A stretch of DNA of 64,000 nt from Methyloversatilis discipulorum (GCF_000527135.1 NZ_AZUP01000001.1:930001-994000), one strand, 5' to 3'; positions 18,973 through 28,630 are shown, numbered from the stretch's first letter. Translations and numbers: made by a program. The notes: generated by a model from the letters alone, not told the origin.

Positions 18973-19986
18973 ATGTTCCGACCCGCTTTTTTTCCCTACA
19001 CCGAGGAAGATCGTCACTGTTTGCCCGGAGGGTGTGGCAAGACCGGTCATGTCGCCCGGCGCATCCGCACCGCCGTGCAGCGCGTGTTCAGGCGGCTGAA
19101 GCCGTTGAAGCGTTCTCTGCTGCTGCTCGCAGCGGTGACGCTTGGTGCGCAGGCGGACGACCGGCTGTCCTTCGCCGTCTGGGGCGACATGCCCTACAGC
19201 CGGGTCGAGCGCGAGCTGGCGGCCGACCTGCTGGCCGAGCAGGCCGGTCAGCCGCTCGCCTTCTCCCTGCACATCGGTGACCTGAAAAGCGGTAACCAGC
19301 CCTGCGACGACGCGCTCTACGCAGACCGGCATGCTCTTCTGGCGGGTTCGCGCCACCCAGTGGTGCTGCTGCCCGGCGACAACGACTGGCTGGACTGCAC
19401 CCGCGCGTCGGCCGGCGGCCATGATCCGTTCGAGCGACTCGAGGCGCTGCGCAAACGCTTCTTCACCGCGCCCGCCGCGTTTCCGCTGCATCGACAGGCT
19501 GCAGCGCCGGAGAACACCCGCTGGCTAAGTCATGGCGTACTGTTCATCGGGGTGAACCTGCCGGGCAGCCCCCTGCCCGACAACGCCGCCGCGCGGGAAT
19601 TGCGCCGCAACGTGCTCCACTGGCTGGACGAGGCCGCGGCGCTGGCCGATCCGCAGACCGTTCGCGCGACGGTGATCGCCTTTCATGCCCATCCGGGTTT
19701 CGTTGCGCACGCGCGCGGCGGGGCGTCAGTGCGCCATGCGTGGTTCCTCGACCGGCTGGTGGCCTGGGCGAAACACGACCGGCGACCGCTGCTGCTGATA
19801 CACGGCGACACGCATACCCACCGGGTCGATAAACCCTTGGTCGATCCGGCCACCGGCGAGCGCTTCGAGCACGTGACACGGCTTGAATCGCACGGCTCGC
19901 CGTGGCTGGGCTGGACGCGGGTGGATGTGGACAGCGCGGCGCCCGCACCCTTCCGCTTCCAGCCCTACCGCCTGCCCCGCGACTAA
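18973..19986 (+). CDS. calcineurin-like metallophosphoesterase, exported
   Basis: Metallophosphoesterase motifs are clear: AVWGDMPYSR, HIGDLKSG, LLPGDNDW, AFHAHPG and HGDTHTHR, which provide the dinuclear metal site. The start is uncertain. ATG 18973 gives 337 residues, with the hydrophobic signal (RLKPLKRSLLLLAAVTLGAQA) beginning near residue 40. A GTG at 19075 would place that signal peptide at the N-terminus and is attractive biologically, but neither start has a good ribosome site. The substrate is unknown. It is divergent from the MHYT kinase, and its stop is followed by the pqqE terminator on the other strand. Confidence 0.8.
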   Translation: MFRPAFFPYTEEDRHCLPGGCGKTGHVARRIRTAVQRVFRRLKPLKRSLLLLAAVTLGAQADDRLSFAVWGDMPYSRVERELAADLLAEQAGQPLAFSLHIGDLKSGNQPCDDALYADRHALLAGSRHPVVLLPGDNDWLDCTRASAGGHDPFERLEALRKRFFTAPAAFPLHRQAAAPENTRWLSHGVLFIGVNLPGSPLPDNAAARELRRNVLHWLDEAAALADPQTVRATVIAFHAHPGFVAHARGGASVRHAWFLDRLVAWAKHDRRPLLLIHGDTHTHRVDKPLVDPATGERFEHVTRLESHGSPWLGWTRVDVDSAAPAPFRFQPYRLPRD

Positions 19987-20012
19987 CGGGACGTCGCCCG
20001 AGCGCCGGAATG

Positions 20013-20041
20013 AAAAAGGGCGCATCCGGATGGATGCGCCC
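20013..20041 (-). terminator. intrinsic terminator of the pqq operon
   Basis: On the minus strand a 10-bp stem GGGCGCATCC / GGATGCGCCC with a 4-base loop is followed by TTTTT (A-run at 20013-20017 on the plus strand). It lies 28 bases beyond the pqqE stop codon. Confidence 0.92.
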
Positions 20042-20068
20042 ACAGCGGCGACCTGCGTCGACGCGGGA

Positions 20069-21226
20069 TCAGAACGGACGATCGAGCTGCAGCGATTCCT
20101 TCGGGCCGCGGTAGATCAGCGGCTTCACCTGCTGCGGGTTGCCCGGAATCTGCGCCTGCTCCACCGCGGCGACGATCTTCTGGTGGAAGGGCGACTTGTC
20201 GCACACCGGGTCGGCGGCAGCCGGGTCGTTGGCGATCATGTAGGCCTGGCAGCGGCAACCGCCGTAGTCCTTTTCCTTCTCCGGACAGCTGGAACAGGGC
20301 TCCTTCATCCAGCCGGTGCCGCGGTAGCGGTTGAAGCCTTCCGATTCGTACCAGATCTCGCGCACGCTGCTGGTGCGCACATCCGGAAATTCCAGCCCAG
20401 GCAGCATGCGCGCGGTGTGACAGGGCAGCGCCTTGCCGTCCGGCGTGATGGTCAGGAAGATGTTGCCCCAGCCGTTCATGCACTTCTTCGGCCGCTTCTC
20501 GTAGTAGTCGGGCACGACGAAGAACAGCTTCATCTTGTTGCCGTGCTTTTCGCGCCATTCGTTGGTGATGCGCTCGGCGCGCTCCAGCTGTTCGCGCGAC
20601 GGCAGCAGCTGGTCGCGGTTCACTTGCGCCCAGCCGTAGTACTGCGTGTTGGCCAGTTCGACGTACTCGGCGTCGATGTCGTCCGCGAGCTGCAGGATGG
20701 CTTCGATGTGGTCGATATTGTGGCGGTGGATGGTGCAGTTCATCACCATCGGGTAGCCACGCGACTTGATCAGGTCCGCGGCGCGGCGCTTCAGGTCGAA
20801 GGTGCGGGTGGACGACAGGAAGTCGTTCATTTCGCGCGTCGAGTCCTGGAAGGACAGCTGGATGTGGTCCAGCCCGGCTTCCTTCAGCGCGTCGATGCGC
20901 TTCTCGTTGAGGCCGACGCCCGAGGTGAGCAGGTTGGTGTAGTAGCCCAGCCGGTGCGCCTCGGCGACCAGCAGTTCGAGGTCGTCACGCAGCATGGGCT
21001 CGCCGCCGGAAAAACCGCACTGCACCGAACCGAGCGCGCGCGCTTCGCGCAGCACCTTGAACCACTCCTCGGTCGTCAGTTCGTCTTCATGTTTGGCGAA
21101 GTCGACCGGGTTGTAGCAGTACACACAGTGCAGCGGGCAGCGATAGGTCACCTCGGCCAGCAGCCACAGCGGCGGCCCTATCGTGCTCGCGTCCTGAGCG
21201 GCTTTCGCTTCGGCGAGATCGGTCAT
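20069..21226 (-). CDS. pqqE: PQQ biosynthesis radical SAM enzyme PqqE
   Basis: It encodes 385 residues. The radical SAM cluster motif is C30-x3-C34-x2-C37 (YRCPLHCVYC). Further cysteines in the SPASM region (KKCMNGWGN, PCSSCPEKEKDYGGCRC) bind auxiliary Fe-S clusters. PqqE joins the glutamate and tyrosine side chains of the PqqA peptide with PqqD as chaperone. The ATG overlaps the pqqD stop (ATGA), so the two are translationally coupled. It is the last gene of the operon and is followed by a strong terminator. Confidence 0.98.
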   Translation of the reverse strand: MTDLAEAKAAQDASTIGPPLWLLAEVTYRCPLHCVYCYNPVDFAKHEDELTTEEWFKVLREARALGSVQCGFSGGEPMLRDDLELLVAEAHRLGYYTNLLTSGVGLNEKRIDALKEAGLDHIQLSFQDSTREMNDFLSSTRTFDLKRRAADLIKSRGYPMVMNCTIHRHNIDHIEAILQLADDIDAEYVELANTQYYGWAQVNRDQLLPSREQLERAERITNEWREKHGNKMKLFFVVPDYYEKRPKKCMNGWGNIFLTITPDGKALPCHTARMLPGLEFPDVRTSSVREIWYESEGFNRYRGTGWMKEPCSSCPEKEKDYGGCRCQAYMIANDPAAADPVCDKSPFHQKIVAAVEQAQIPGNPQQVKPLIYRGPKESLQLDRPF

Positions 21227-21495
21227 GTCGTTTCCACCCACTTCTGTTGCAGCGCCAGTTCGACGAAATTGATCACGTCCTGCTGCAGGCCCTGCGCATT
21301 GAAGGTCTGTTCCAGATCGGCGGTGATGTCGGCCACGCTGGCCTCGCCGGAACAGCGCTTCAGGATTTCGCCGGCGCTCTGGTTCAGCTTCACCATGCCT
21401 TCCGGGTACAGCAGCACGTAGGCCTTCTGCGCCTCTTCCCACTGGATGCGGAAGTGGCGGCCGATCTTCGGCACCGATGCGGTCGTGACGGTCAT
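21223..21495 (-). CDS. pqqD: PQQ peptide chaperone PqqD
   Basis: A 90-residue RRE-type chaperone that binds PqqA and presents it to PqqE. The fold core is seen in FRIQWEEAQKAYVLLYPEGMVKLN and the C-terminal helices. The ATG at 21495 follows the pqqC stop by eight bases, and its TGA overlaps the pqqE start. The frame extends further upstream into pqqC, but the conserved family N-terminus supports this start. It is separate from PqqC and PqqE, unlike the fusions seen in some methylotrophs. Confidence 0.96.
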   Translation of the reverse strand: MTVTTASVPKIGRHFRIQWEEAQKAYVLLYPEGMVKLNQSAGEILKRCSGEASVADITADLEQTFNAQGLQQDVINFVELALQQKWVETT

Positions 21496-21503
21496 CGCGG
21501 CAC

Positions 21504-22232
21504 TCACTTGTTCACGCCGTAGGCATTGGCCATCGCGTCGTTCATCGCCCACAGCACGTCGAGCTTGAACTGCAGGATGTTCAGCGCGCGTTCCTGCATT
21601 TCACGCGTATTGAAGTAGTTCAGCGTCACCGCCAGCCCCTGCTCCACGTCGCGGCGCGCCTGCGACACGCGGTTGCGGAAGTACTGCAGGCCGGTCGACT
21701 CGATCCACGGATAGTGCTCCGGCCAGTTGGCGAGGCGCTCCTTGTGGATCTTCGGCGCGAACAGTTCGGTCAGCGACGAGCACACCGCTTCCTGCCAGGG
21801 GCGCTGACGGGCGAAATTGATGTAGGCATCGACCGCGAAACGGACGCCGGGCACGACGTGACGCAGATCGACGATTTCCTCACGCGTCAGGCCGGTGGCG
21901 ATGCCCAGCTTGATCCACGCCTCGATGCCGCCCTCGTCGCGCACCACCGAGCCGTCCGGCCCGGTGATTTCGTAGCCGTCGTGATCGAGGATGCGCTGTA
22001 TCCACTGGCGACGGATTTCGCGGTCCGGCGTGTTCGACAGGATGGCCGCGTCCTTCACCGGAATCGCGATCTGGTAGTAGAAGCGGTTCGCCACCCATCC
22101 GCGGATCTGTTCCGGCGTCGCCTTGCCGGAATTGAGCATCACGTTGAACGGATGGAAGATGTGATAGGCGGCGCCCTTGTCGCGCAGCTTGGCTTCGAAT
22201 TCTTCGTGGTTCCAGGGCTGTTGCGTGCTCAT
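21504..22232 (-). CDS. pqqC: pyrroloquinoline-quinone synthase PqqC
   Basis: A 242-residue cofactor-less oxidase that catalyses the last step, ring closure and eight-electron oxidation to PQQ. Recognisable segments are [27 protein letters not shown] and [14 protein letters not shown], with the active-site His/Tyr/Arg residues in helical context. Its ATG overlaps the pqqB stop (ATGA at 22229-22232), which shows translational coupling. The length is normal for the family. Confidence 0.97.
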   Translation of the reverse strand: MSTQQPWNHEEFEAKLRDKGAAYHIFHPFNVMLNSGKATPEQIRGWVANRFYYQIAIPVKDAAILSNTPDREIRRQWIQRILDHDGYEITGPDGSVVRDEGGIEAWIKLGIATGLTREEIVDLRHVVPGVRFAVDAYINFARQRPWQEAVCSSLTELFAPKIHKERLANWPEHYPWIESTGLQYFRNRVSQARRDVEQGLAVTLNYFNTREMQERALNILQFKLDVLWAMNDAMANAYGVNK

Positions 22233-23146
22233 AGCGTGATGTCCATTCCGTCGTACGAAACTTCGATGCCGTGCGCGTCCAGCTCGCGGCGTTGCGGGCT
22301 TTCCTCGTTCAGGATCGGGTTGGTGTTGTTGATGTGGATGAGGATCTTGCGCGTCGTCGTCGGCAGCTTGTCCAGCCACTCGATCATGCCGCCCTCGCCA
22401 CTCTGCGCCAGATGGCCCATGTCGCGCGAGCGCTTCTTCGACGCGCCGAGCGCGATCATTTCGTCGTCGCTCCAGCAGGTGCCATCGACCAGCACCACGT
22501 CGGCCGCCTGCATGGCCGCCCACACCTGCGGTTCGATCTCGACCAGACCGGGGGCGTAATAGATCTTCTTGCCGCTCTTCACGTCCTCGATGGTGACGCC
22601 GACGTTGTCGCCGGGCACCGGCTTGTCACGGCGCGGCGAGTAAGGGGGTGCGTTGCTGCGCAGCGCGTGCGAGTGGAACTTCAGGCCGGGCGCGCCGGGT
22701 ATCGTGAATTCGGCGCCATCGATCGGCAGTTCGTTCCACTCGATACCGCAGTAATGGCCGAGCAGCCTGAACAGCGGATTGCCTTCGGTCAGGTCCTGGC
22801 GCACCGGTGCGGTGGACCAGATCTGGTGCGGCTGGCGATGCTCGCGCAGCATGTAGAGGCCGGTCGTGTGGTCGATCTGGCCATCGATCAGCACGATGGC
22901 CTTGACTGCGGTATCGCGCAGCGCGCGCGCCGGCTGCAGATCGGGGAACTGCTGGAACTGGGCCAGGATGTCCGGCGAAGCGTTGAACAGCACCCAGTTC
23001 TCGTTGTCGCCACTGACCGTGATCGACGATTGCGTGCGTGCGCGCGCCTTGATGGTGCCGCGGCGCAGACCGTCGCAATTGGGACAGTTGCAATTCCATT
23101 GCGGGAAACCGCCGCCCGCGCCGGAACCGAGTACGTGCAGTCGCAT
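22229..23146 (-). CDS. pqqB: PqqB, metallo-beta-lactamase-fold hydroxylase of PQQ synthesis
   Basis: 305 residues with the family start [21 protein letters not shown] and a second cysteine-rich element NCDGLR. The beta-lactamase-like metal region [16 protein letters not shown] and the later HINNTNPIL are present. PqqB is a non-haem iron enzyme acting on the tyrosine moiety released from PqqA. A GAGGAG-type ribosome site lies just upstream. It is separated from pqqA by 141 bases containing a strong hairpin, the usual arrangement for keeping PqqA in excess. Confidence 0.97.
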   Translation of the reverse strand: MRLHVLGSGAGGGFPQWNCNCPNCDGLRRGTIKARARTQSSITVSGDNENWVLFNASPDILAQFQQFPDLQPARALRDTAVKAIVLIDGQIDHTTGLYMLREHRQPHQIWSTAPVRQDLTEGNPLFRLLGHYCGIEWNELPIDGAEFTIPGAPGLKFHSHALRSNAPPYSPRRDKPVPGDNVGVTIEDVKSGKKIYYAPGLVEIEPQVWAAMQAADVVLVDGTCWSDDEMIALGASKKRSRDMGHLAQSGEGGMIEWLDKLPTTTRKILIHINNTNPILNEESPQRRELDAHGIEVSYDGMDITL

Positions 23147-23252
23147 GCTTCTCCTCCACTGGCCATCGAGGGCCTGATTTCTTGTGCCGACGTCCTGGCT
23201 GGACGCCGGATGATTCAGGGCCCGCGCCGCAGCGGGGCCGGAAAGACGGGAT

Positions 23253-23277
23253 GCCCGGCAGGGCGAACCTGCCGGGC
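23253..23277 (-). promoter_or_regulatory. hairpin between pqqA and pqqB (partial terminator or processing stem)
   Basis: A 10-bp perfect stem GCCCGGCAGG / CCTGCCGGGC with a 5-base loop lies 11 bases after the pqqA stop. No uninterrupted T-run follows on the minus strand. It may stabilise a short pqqA transcript and attenuate read-through into pqqBCDE. This is inference by analogy with other pqq operons, where pqqA message is in excess. Confidence 0.6.
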
Positions 23278-23287
23278 GATCGCAACC

Positions 23288-23362
23288 TTAGCGGTTGGCG
23301 ACGTACATCGTGATTTCAAAGCCAAAACGCAGGTCGGTTGCCTTCGGGGTTTCCCAGCTCAT
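23288..23362 (-). CDS. pqqA: PQQ precursor peptide PqqA (24 residues)
   Basis: A 24-residue peptide starting MSWETPKATDLRFGF and ending EITMYVANR. E16 and Y20 in the E-x-x-x-Y motif are the two residues that become PQQ after cross-linking by PqqE. The length and both residue positions match the family exactly. A ribosome site AGGAGA (23369-23374) is seven bases ahead. It is the first gene of pqqABCDE and is too short for routine gene callers. Confidence 0.97.
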   Translation of the reverse strand: MSWETPKATDLRFGFEITMYVANR

Positions 23363-23485
23363 GGTTTTCTCCTGACAGTCGGTTTAAGAATGTGCGTCGT
23401 CATCCAACGCACTTCCAGTATCACCACCCGCCCCGTCGCCCGCGTCGCCGCCGGATTGAAGCGCGGCTAGGGAAATTCATGAAGG

Positions 23486-24361
23486 TCACTGCACGACATC
23501 GACCTTCACCCACACTCGCCGCTGCGACTGCGCGTCGCGCGTGCCGTAGCGCGTGACGCCGCGCTCGCTTACCTGTTCGTCGTGGCCGGAACTGCCCAGT
23601 TCCATCCATTCGCCCAGCCGGCCGCGCAGCGTGCTGACCAGCCGCGCCGAGCGCACCTCGCCGTACTGGGTGTCGGACAGCGATTCCTTCTGCGGCGAAA
23701 TGTCCAGTGTCACCTGGTCGCCGTTGACGCGCGGCATCGCGTAGAAGCCGCTCGAAATGTCGCGGTACTGCGTGCCCTGACTCACCACCGCACCGCGCGG
23801 CCCGACCACCATCTGCGTGAAAGGAATGGGCGTCGAACTGCCCGCCTGTATGAAGGCGGCACCGCCCTCGACCACCTGCACGCGCTGCGACAGACGGTCA
23901 GCCGCGTCGCCGCGGGTAGACCACACCCGCGTCTGAACACGGCTGTCACCGCTCCGGCCCTCGATCACCGCACCTTCGCGGCCGCCATCCGGTACGCGGA
24001 CGCCCGCGTTGCCGGCACGGATGTCGCCTGACACGGCCACGCCGTCGCGTCCGATCGAGTCATCGTTGTCCTGGCGCACCGAAATCATCAGGCTGCGCAG
24101 CGGCGTATCGAGTGCGTCGATAGCCTGCTTCACCGCCGCGCGGGTGGACGCATCGGCGCGGATGAAGATGCGGTTGTTGGCACCCGACAGCGCGGCATCG
24201 TCGCCGACCAGCGGGCGCAGCGCGGGCAGCACCTGGTCAGGCGTGCGGTGCTTCAGCGGAATGATGTCGAGCTTGACCTGGGCTGCCGCAGCAAGCGGCC
24301 ATAGCAGGCAAAGCAGAAGCAGTCGTCGGCACAGCGGACGGAACATGGCGGAAATGGGCAT
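23486..24361 (-). CDS. secretin N-domain/GspD-like periplasmic protein
   Basis: 291 residues with a signal peptide (LLLLCLLWPLAAAAQ). An N-terminal secretin-type ring domain follows (LDIIPLKHRTPDQVLPALRPL, then IFIRADASTRAAVKQAIDALDTP). A beta-rich part shares the secretin-core look (VVEGGAAFIQAGSS, DISPQKESL). It is much shorter than a pore-forming secretin (500 residues or more), so it is more likely an accessory or stand-alone relative. It lies upstream of pqqA on the same strand with 123 bases between; no functional link to PQQ is implied. An ATG at 24346 is an alternative start. Confidence 0.75.
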   Translation of the reverse strand: MPISAMFRPLCRRLLLLCLLWPLAAAAQVKLDIIPLKHRTPDQVLPALRPLVGDDAALSGANNRIFIRADASTRAAVKQAIDALDTPLRSLMISVRQDNDDSIGRDGVAVSGDIRAGNAGVRVPDGGREGAVIEGRSGDSRVQTRVWSTRGDAADRLSQRVQVVEGGAAFIQAGSSTPIPFTQMVVGPRGAVVSQGTQYRDISSGFYAMPRVNGDQVTLDISPQKESLSDTQYGEVRSARLVSTLRGRLGEWMELGSSGHDEQVSERGVTRYGTRDAQSQRRVWVKVDVVQ

Positions 24362-24456
24362 CGGGCACCTGCGGCAAGTGAGCTTTACGCGAGTGTAGAC
24401 GTCCGACGGCGGGGAAAGGTCCGGTCATGAGGACACGGGGGTCGCGGCGCGCTGAG

Positions 24457-24615
24457 GTGGGAGCAGTCTCCCGAGCGCGACCGCCGCGCTCTGGCGAGGG
24501 ACGGTATTTGATCGCAGGCCCTGTCGCGGTCAGAAGACCGCTCCCACAAGGGCTGGCCAGACCTGCAGCCTGAGCCTGGGCCGCGGCTCTGTGGGAGGGG
24601 TCTTCTGACCCCGAC
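24457..24615. repeat. REP-like intergenic palindromes (two inverted copies plus a degenerate third)
   Basis: Copy 1 (24523-24548) and copy 2 (24590-24615, opposite orientation) are 26 bases long and differ at two positions. The two changes compensate each other, so each copy keeps a 6-bp hairpin: GCGGTC-AGAA-GACCGC in copy 1 and GGGGTC-TTCT-GACCCC in copy 2. Each ends in a CTCCCACA tail. A weaker third copy (24457-24482) matches copy 2's orientation. The pair occupies most of the 284-base gap downstream of zapE and could fold into one long cruciform. Confidence 0.85.
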
Positions 24616-24645
24616 TGCAACGTGTGTGCGGGAGACGGCGCCCGA

Positions 24646-25791
24646 TCAGGCGGCGACGTGGGACATGCTGCCGGCGAAATCGACGCGGTGTGCCGACGCC
24701 AGGTACTCGCGCGTGCGCATTTCGATCAGACGGCTCACCGTGCGGGTGAACTCGTTGGCGTGCGGGCCGTCGGTGTACAGATCTTGCGCCTCGACTTCGG
24801 CCGACAGGATGAGCTTGACGCGGAAGTCGTACAGCACGTCCACCAGCCAGGTGAAGCGGCGCGCTTCGTTGGCCTGGTCGCGCCCCATCTTCGGCACGTT
24901 GGAAATCAGGATGGAGTGATAGCGGCGCGCCAGTTCGAGATAGTCGTTCTGCGAGCGCGGACCACCGCAGATTTCGTCGAAGTCGAACCAGGCCGCGCCG
25001 AGCGAGCGGTCGCGCGTCTTCAGCGTGCGACCGAGGATTTCCAGCGGGCCCGGTGGGCACGGTTCGCCGCAGATCTGGCGGAAGTCGTCGGCCAGCTTGG
25101 CGTCGGCGTCCTGGCCGCCCGGCACCATGAAAATGTCCATCCGTTCGAGCGAGCGCAGGCGGTAGTCAATGCCGGCGTCGAGTTCGAACACTTCGAGCCG
25201 CTTCTTCAGCAGTTCGATGGTGGGCAGGAAGTTCTGCCGTTGCAGGCCGTTCGGGTAGAGCCCGTCCGGCGGATAGTTGGAGGTGGCGACGAACACGACG
25301 CCGCGCTCGAACAGCGCATCGACCAGACGGCCGAGGATCATCGCGTCGGCGATGTCGGATACATGGAATTCGTCGAAGCACAGCAGGCGGGTCGCCCGCG
25401 CGATCTCGTCGGCAACCTGCGCCAGTGGATCGGCTTCGTTCTTGTGCTTTTTCAGCGCTTCGTGGATCTGTTGCATGAAGGCGTGGAAATGCACGCGCTT
25501 CTTGCGACGGTAGGGCACGGCGTCGTAGAAGCAGTCCATCAGGAAGCTCTTGCCGCGCCCCACGCCGCCCCAGAACCAGACGCCGCGCGGCGGCTGCGCG
25601 CGCGACAGCAGCTTGCGCAGCTGGGTGCGGCGGGCTGCCTTGAAATCGAGCAGCTCGCCGTACAGCTTCTGCAGCCGCTCGGCGGCAGCGCGCTGCGACG
25701 CGTCAGCGGTATAACCGCGCACCTTCAGCTGGGCCTCGAAGGTATCCAGCATGCCCCGCTCGGGAACGTTCAGTATCTTGTGCGGAGGCAT
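24646..25791 (-). CDS. zapE: cell division ATPase ZapE (AFG1 family)
   Basis: 381 residues with Walker A GGVGRGKS (75-82), Walker B LLCFDEF (136-142) and sensor region VATSNYPPDGLYPNGLQR. ZapE is an AAA-type ATPase that associates with the Z-ring in E. coli and is needed under some stress or anaerobic conditions. The start lies 17 bases after the lpd stop, so it may be transcribed from the TCA operon. ATG 25752 (MLDTFEAQL) is a possible shorter start. REP-like repeats lie downstream. Confidence 0.93.
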   Translation of the reverse strand: MPPHKILNVPERGMLDTFEAQLKVRGYTADASQRAAAERLQKLYGELLDFKAARRTQLRKLLSRAQPPRGVWFWGGVGRGKSFLMDCFYDAVPYRRKKRVHFHAFMQQIHEALKKHKNEADPLAQVADEIARATRLLCFDEFHVSDIADAMILGRLVDALFERGVVFVATSNYPPDGLYPNGLQRQNFLPTIELLKKRLEVFELDAGIDYRLRSLERMDIFMVPGGQDADAKLADDFRQICGEPCPPGPLEILGRTLKTRDRSLGAAWFDFDEICGGPRSQNDYLELARRYHSILISNVPKMGRDQANEARRFTWLVDVLYDFRVKLILSAEVEAQDLYTDGPHANEFTRTVSRLIEMRTREYLASAHRVDFAGSMSHVAA

Positions 25792-25808
25792 GGTGCGCGG
25801 GTCCCGGA

Positions 25809-27245
25809 TCAGAAGTGCAGCGGACGCTTGTCGCAGGCCAGCGCGGCTTCGTGCATCACTTCCGACAGCGTCGGATGTGCGTGGCAGATGCGCGCGATGT
25901 CTTCCGAGCAGGCACCGAATTCCATCGCCACCACCGCCTCGGCGATCAGCTCCGACGCGTTGTTGCCGATCACGTGCACGCCCAGGATGCGGTCGGTCTT
26001 GGCGCAGGCATACATGCGCACGAAACCGGTGGTGTCGCCCTGGCCCAGCGCGCGGCCGTTGGCTGCGAACGGGATCTGGCCGGCCTTGTACTCGATGCCT
26101 TCGGCCTTGAGCTGGGCTTCGGTCTTGCCGACCCAGGCGATTTCCGGATGGGTGTAGATGACCCAGGGCACGGTGTCATGATTGACGTGTCCGTGCTGGC
26201 CGGCGATGCATTCGGCCACCATGACGCCCTCTTCCATGCCCTTGTGCGCCAGCATCGGGCCCGGCACGACGTCGCCGACCGCCCATACGTTGGCCAGATT
26301 GGTGCGGCCCTGTGCGTCCACCTCGATGAAACCGCGCTCGCTGATCTTCAGGCCGACCGATTCGCCACCCAGACCGTCGGTGTTCGGAATGCGACCGACC
26401 GACACGATGAGGCGCTCGCATTCGAGCACGTGCTGCTCGTCCTTATGCTCGTACTCGACGCGCACACCGGCATCGGTACGTTCGACCTTGCCGATCTTCG
26501 CACCGAGCTTGATGCCCAGCTTCTGCTTGGCGGTGAAGGTTTTCCAGGCTTCCTTGGTGATCGCCGCATCGGCGGCCGACAGGAATTCCGGCGCCGCTTC
26601 GAGGATGGTCACGTCGGCGCCGAGGCGCTTCCACACGCTGCCCAGTTCCAGGCCGATCACGCCGGCGCCGATCACGCCGAGCTTCTTCGGCGCGCCGTCG
26701 AAGGCGAGCGCGCCCTCGTTGTCGCAGATCACCTTGTTGTCGACCTCGATGCCCGGCAGGTGACGGGCACGCGAACCGGTGGCGACGATGACGTGCTTGG
26801 CCAGCACGTGTTCGGTGGCACCGTTGCGGGTGACCGCAACCTTCCACTTCTCGTTCTCGCGGCCGGCGAAGCTGCCCAGGCCGGACAGCAGCGTCACGTT
26901 GTTCTTCTTGAACAGACCGCGGATGCCGGTGGTGAGCTGGCCGACGATGTTGTCCTTGCGCTTCATCATCACCGACACGTCCATCTTCGGCGACTCGACC
27001 GAAATGCCGTGCATGACGAAGCTGTGGTTGGCCTGCTCGAACAGTTCGGACGACTGCAGCAGCGCCTTCGACGGGATGCAGCCCACGTTCAGGCAGGTGC
27101 CGCCGAGGCGCACTTCGCCCTTCGGGTCGGCGTAGCTGTTGTACTCGATGCAGGCCGCGCTCAGGCCCAGCTGGGCGGCGCGGATGGCGGCGACATAGCC
27201 GCCGGGGCCGGCACCGATCACAACAACATCAAATTCCTTGGACAT
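25809..27245 (-). CDS. lpd: dihydrolipoyl dehydrogenase (E3 of 2-oxoglutarate dehydrogenase)
   Basis: 478 residues from ATG 27245. The FAD-binding [17 protein letters not shown] and redox-active disulfide C51/C56 ([13 protein letters not shown]) are present. The NAD site and the C-terminal His-Glu pair ([14 protein letters not shown]) also fit. The enzyme reoxidises the lipoyl arm of OdhB and makes NADH in the cytosolic complex. It is third in sucA-odhB-lpd, 95 bases after odhB across a hairpin-forming spacer. All key residues are in place. Confidence 0.97.
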   Translation of the reverse strand: MSKEFDVVVIGAGPGGYVAAIRAAQLGLSAACIEYNSYADPKGEVRLGGTCLNVGCIPSKALLQSSELFEQANHSFVMHGISVESPKMDVSVMMKRKDNIVGQLTTGIRGLFKKNNVTLLSGLGSFAGRENEKWKVAVTRNGATEHVLAKHVIVATGSRARHLPGIEVDNKVICDNEGALAFDGAPKKLGVIGAGVIGLELGSVWKRLGADVTILEAAPEFLSAADAAITKEAWKTFTAKQKLGIKLGAKIGKVERTDAGVRVEYEHKDEQHVLECERLIVSVGRIPNTDGLGGESVGLKISERGFIEVDAQGRTNLANVWAVGDVVPGPMLAHKGMEEGVMVAECIAGQHGHVNHDTVPWVIYTHPEIAWVGKTEAQLKAEGIEYKAGQIPFAANGRALGQGDTTGFVRMYACAKTDRILGVHVIGNNASELIAEAVVAMEFGACSEDIARICHAHPTLSEVMHEAALACDKRPLHF

Positions 27246-27281
27246 CTTAATTGCTCCGGAAAAAGAAGCAGTCTTGGTCCG

Positions 27282-27315
27282 GCGCGCCACCCGGCCCTCT
27301 CTCCGGGCGGCGCGC
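27282..27315 (-). other. intercistronic hairpin between odhB and lpd
   Basis: GCGCGCC / GGCGCGC arms (27282-27288, 27309-27315) enclose a second CCGG/CCGG pairing. The structure lies in the 95-base gap after odhB with no T-run. It may be a processing or stabilising stem; regulatory action is not shown. Confidence 0.45.
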
Positions 27316-27340
27316 AGACGTCAACATGCAATGAGAGGGT

Positions 27341-28630
27341 TTATACGTCGAACAGCAGGCGGGCCGGGTCTTCCAGCGCCTCCTTCATGGTGACCAGGCC
27401 GAGCACCGCTTCGCGGCCATCGATGATGCGGTGGTCGTAGGACATCGCCAGGTAGTTGATCGGGCGGATCACGATCTGGCCGTTCTCGACCACCGGACGG
27501 TCCTTGGTGGCGTGGATGCCCAGAATCGCCGACTGCGGCGGGTTGATGATGGGCGTCGACAGCATCGAGCCGAACACGCCGCCGTTGGAGATCGAGAACG
27601 TGCCGCCGGTCAGTTCCTCGATCGACAGCTTGCCGTCCTTGGCCTTCTGGCCGAACTCGGCGATCTTCTGCTCGATGTCGGCAAAGCTCATCTGGTCGGC
27701 GTCACGCAGGATGGGCACGACCAGACCGCGCGGGCTGCCCACGGCGATGCCGATGTCGAAGAAGCCGTGATAGACGATGTCATTGCCATCGACCGAGGCG
27801 TTCAGCACCGGGAACTTGCGCAGCGCCTGCAGGGCCGCCTTGACGAAGAAGGACATGAAGCCGAGCTTGACGCCGTGCGTCTTCTCGAACTTCTCGGCGT
27901 ACTTCTTGCGCAGTTCCATCAGCGGACCCATGTTCACTTCGTTGAACGTGGTCAGGATGGCGTTCTGCGCCTGCGACTGCAGCAGACGTTCGGCGACGCG
28001 GGCACGCAAACGCGACATCGGCACGCGCTGCTGCGGACGGTCGGCCAGCAGTTCTTCGAGACGGACCGGCACCGGCGGCTGCGGCAGCGCAGGCGCTGCG
28101 GCTGCCGACTGGGCGGCGGTCGGTGCCGGACGCGCGACAGCGGCAGACGGCACTGCCGGGGCCGGTGCAGCGGGTTGCGGTGCGCCCGCGGCATCCGGCT
28201 TGGTGATGCGGCCACCACGGCCGGTGCCCTGCACGTCGCCGGCCGACAGGCCGCGTTCGTCCATGATCTTGCGCGCCGCCGGGCTGGCCGGGCCGGACGC
28301 GGCCGCCGACGTGCTGGCGGCGGCAACGGCTGCCGGCGCGGCGGCCGGTGCGGCAGCGGGCGCTGCCGCCGGAACGGCTGCGGATGCCTTGGCGTCGGTG
28401 TCGATCTGGGCGATCAGCTCGCCGCTGGTGACCGAAGCACCGTCCTGCTTGATGATCGCCACCAGTACGCCGGCATCCGGCGCCGGGGTTTCGAGCACGA
28501 CCTTGTCGGTCTCGATGTCGATCAGGTTTTCATCGCGCGACACCGCCTCGCCGACCTTCTTGTGCCAGCGCACGAGCGTGGCTTCGGCCACCGATTCGGA
28601 CAGCTGGGGAACCTTCACTTCGATAAGCAT
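27341..28630 (-). CDS. odhB: dihydrolipoyllysine succinyltransferase (E2 of 2-oxoglutarate dehydrogenase)
   Basis: 429 residues. The lipoyl domain carries the attachment lysine K43 ([15 protein letters not shown]). An Ala/Pro-rich linker leads to a peripheral-subunit-binding domain ([20 protein letters not shown]) and a second linker. The catalytic domain has H400 and D404 in [12 protein letters not shown]. It transfers succinyl groups to CoA as the core of the 2-oxoglutarate dehydrogenase complex. It sits 28 bases after sucA, in the same operon. Confidence 0.97.
   Translation of the reverse strand: MLIEVKVPQLSESVAEATLVRWHKKVGEAVSRDENLIDIETDKVVLETPAPDAGVLVAIIKQDGASVTSGELIAQIDTDAKASAAVPAAAPAAAPAAAPAAVAAASTSAAASGPASPAARKIMDERGLSAGDVQGTGRGGRITKPDAAGAPQPAAPAPAVPSAAVARPAPTAAQSAAAAPALPQPPVPVRLEELLADRPQQRVPMSRLRARVAERLLQSQAQNAILTTFNEVNMGPLMELRKKYAEKFEKTHGVKLGFMSFFVKAALQALRKFPVLNASVDGNDIVYHGFFDIGIAVGSPRGLVVPILRDADQMSFADIEQKIAEFGQKAKDGKLSIEELTGGTFSISNGGVFGSMLSTPIINPPQSAILGIHATKDRPVVENGQIVIRPINYLAMSYDHRIIDGREAVLGLVTMKEALEDPARLLFDV

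Noticed and set aside
18921..19074. Possible cyclic-di-GMP riboswitch in the leader beside the MHYT kinase
   Set aside because: The class I conserved core and tetraloop-receptor elements are absent.
23486..24361. Full outer-membrane secretin of a type II or IV pilus system
   Set aside because: Only about 290 residues, no complete secretin gate and barrel, and no gsp or pil neighbours.
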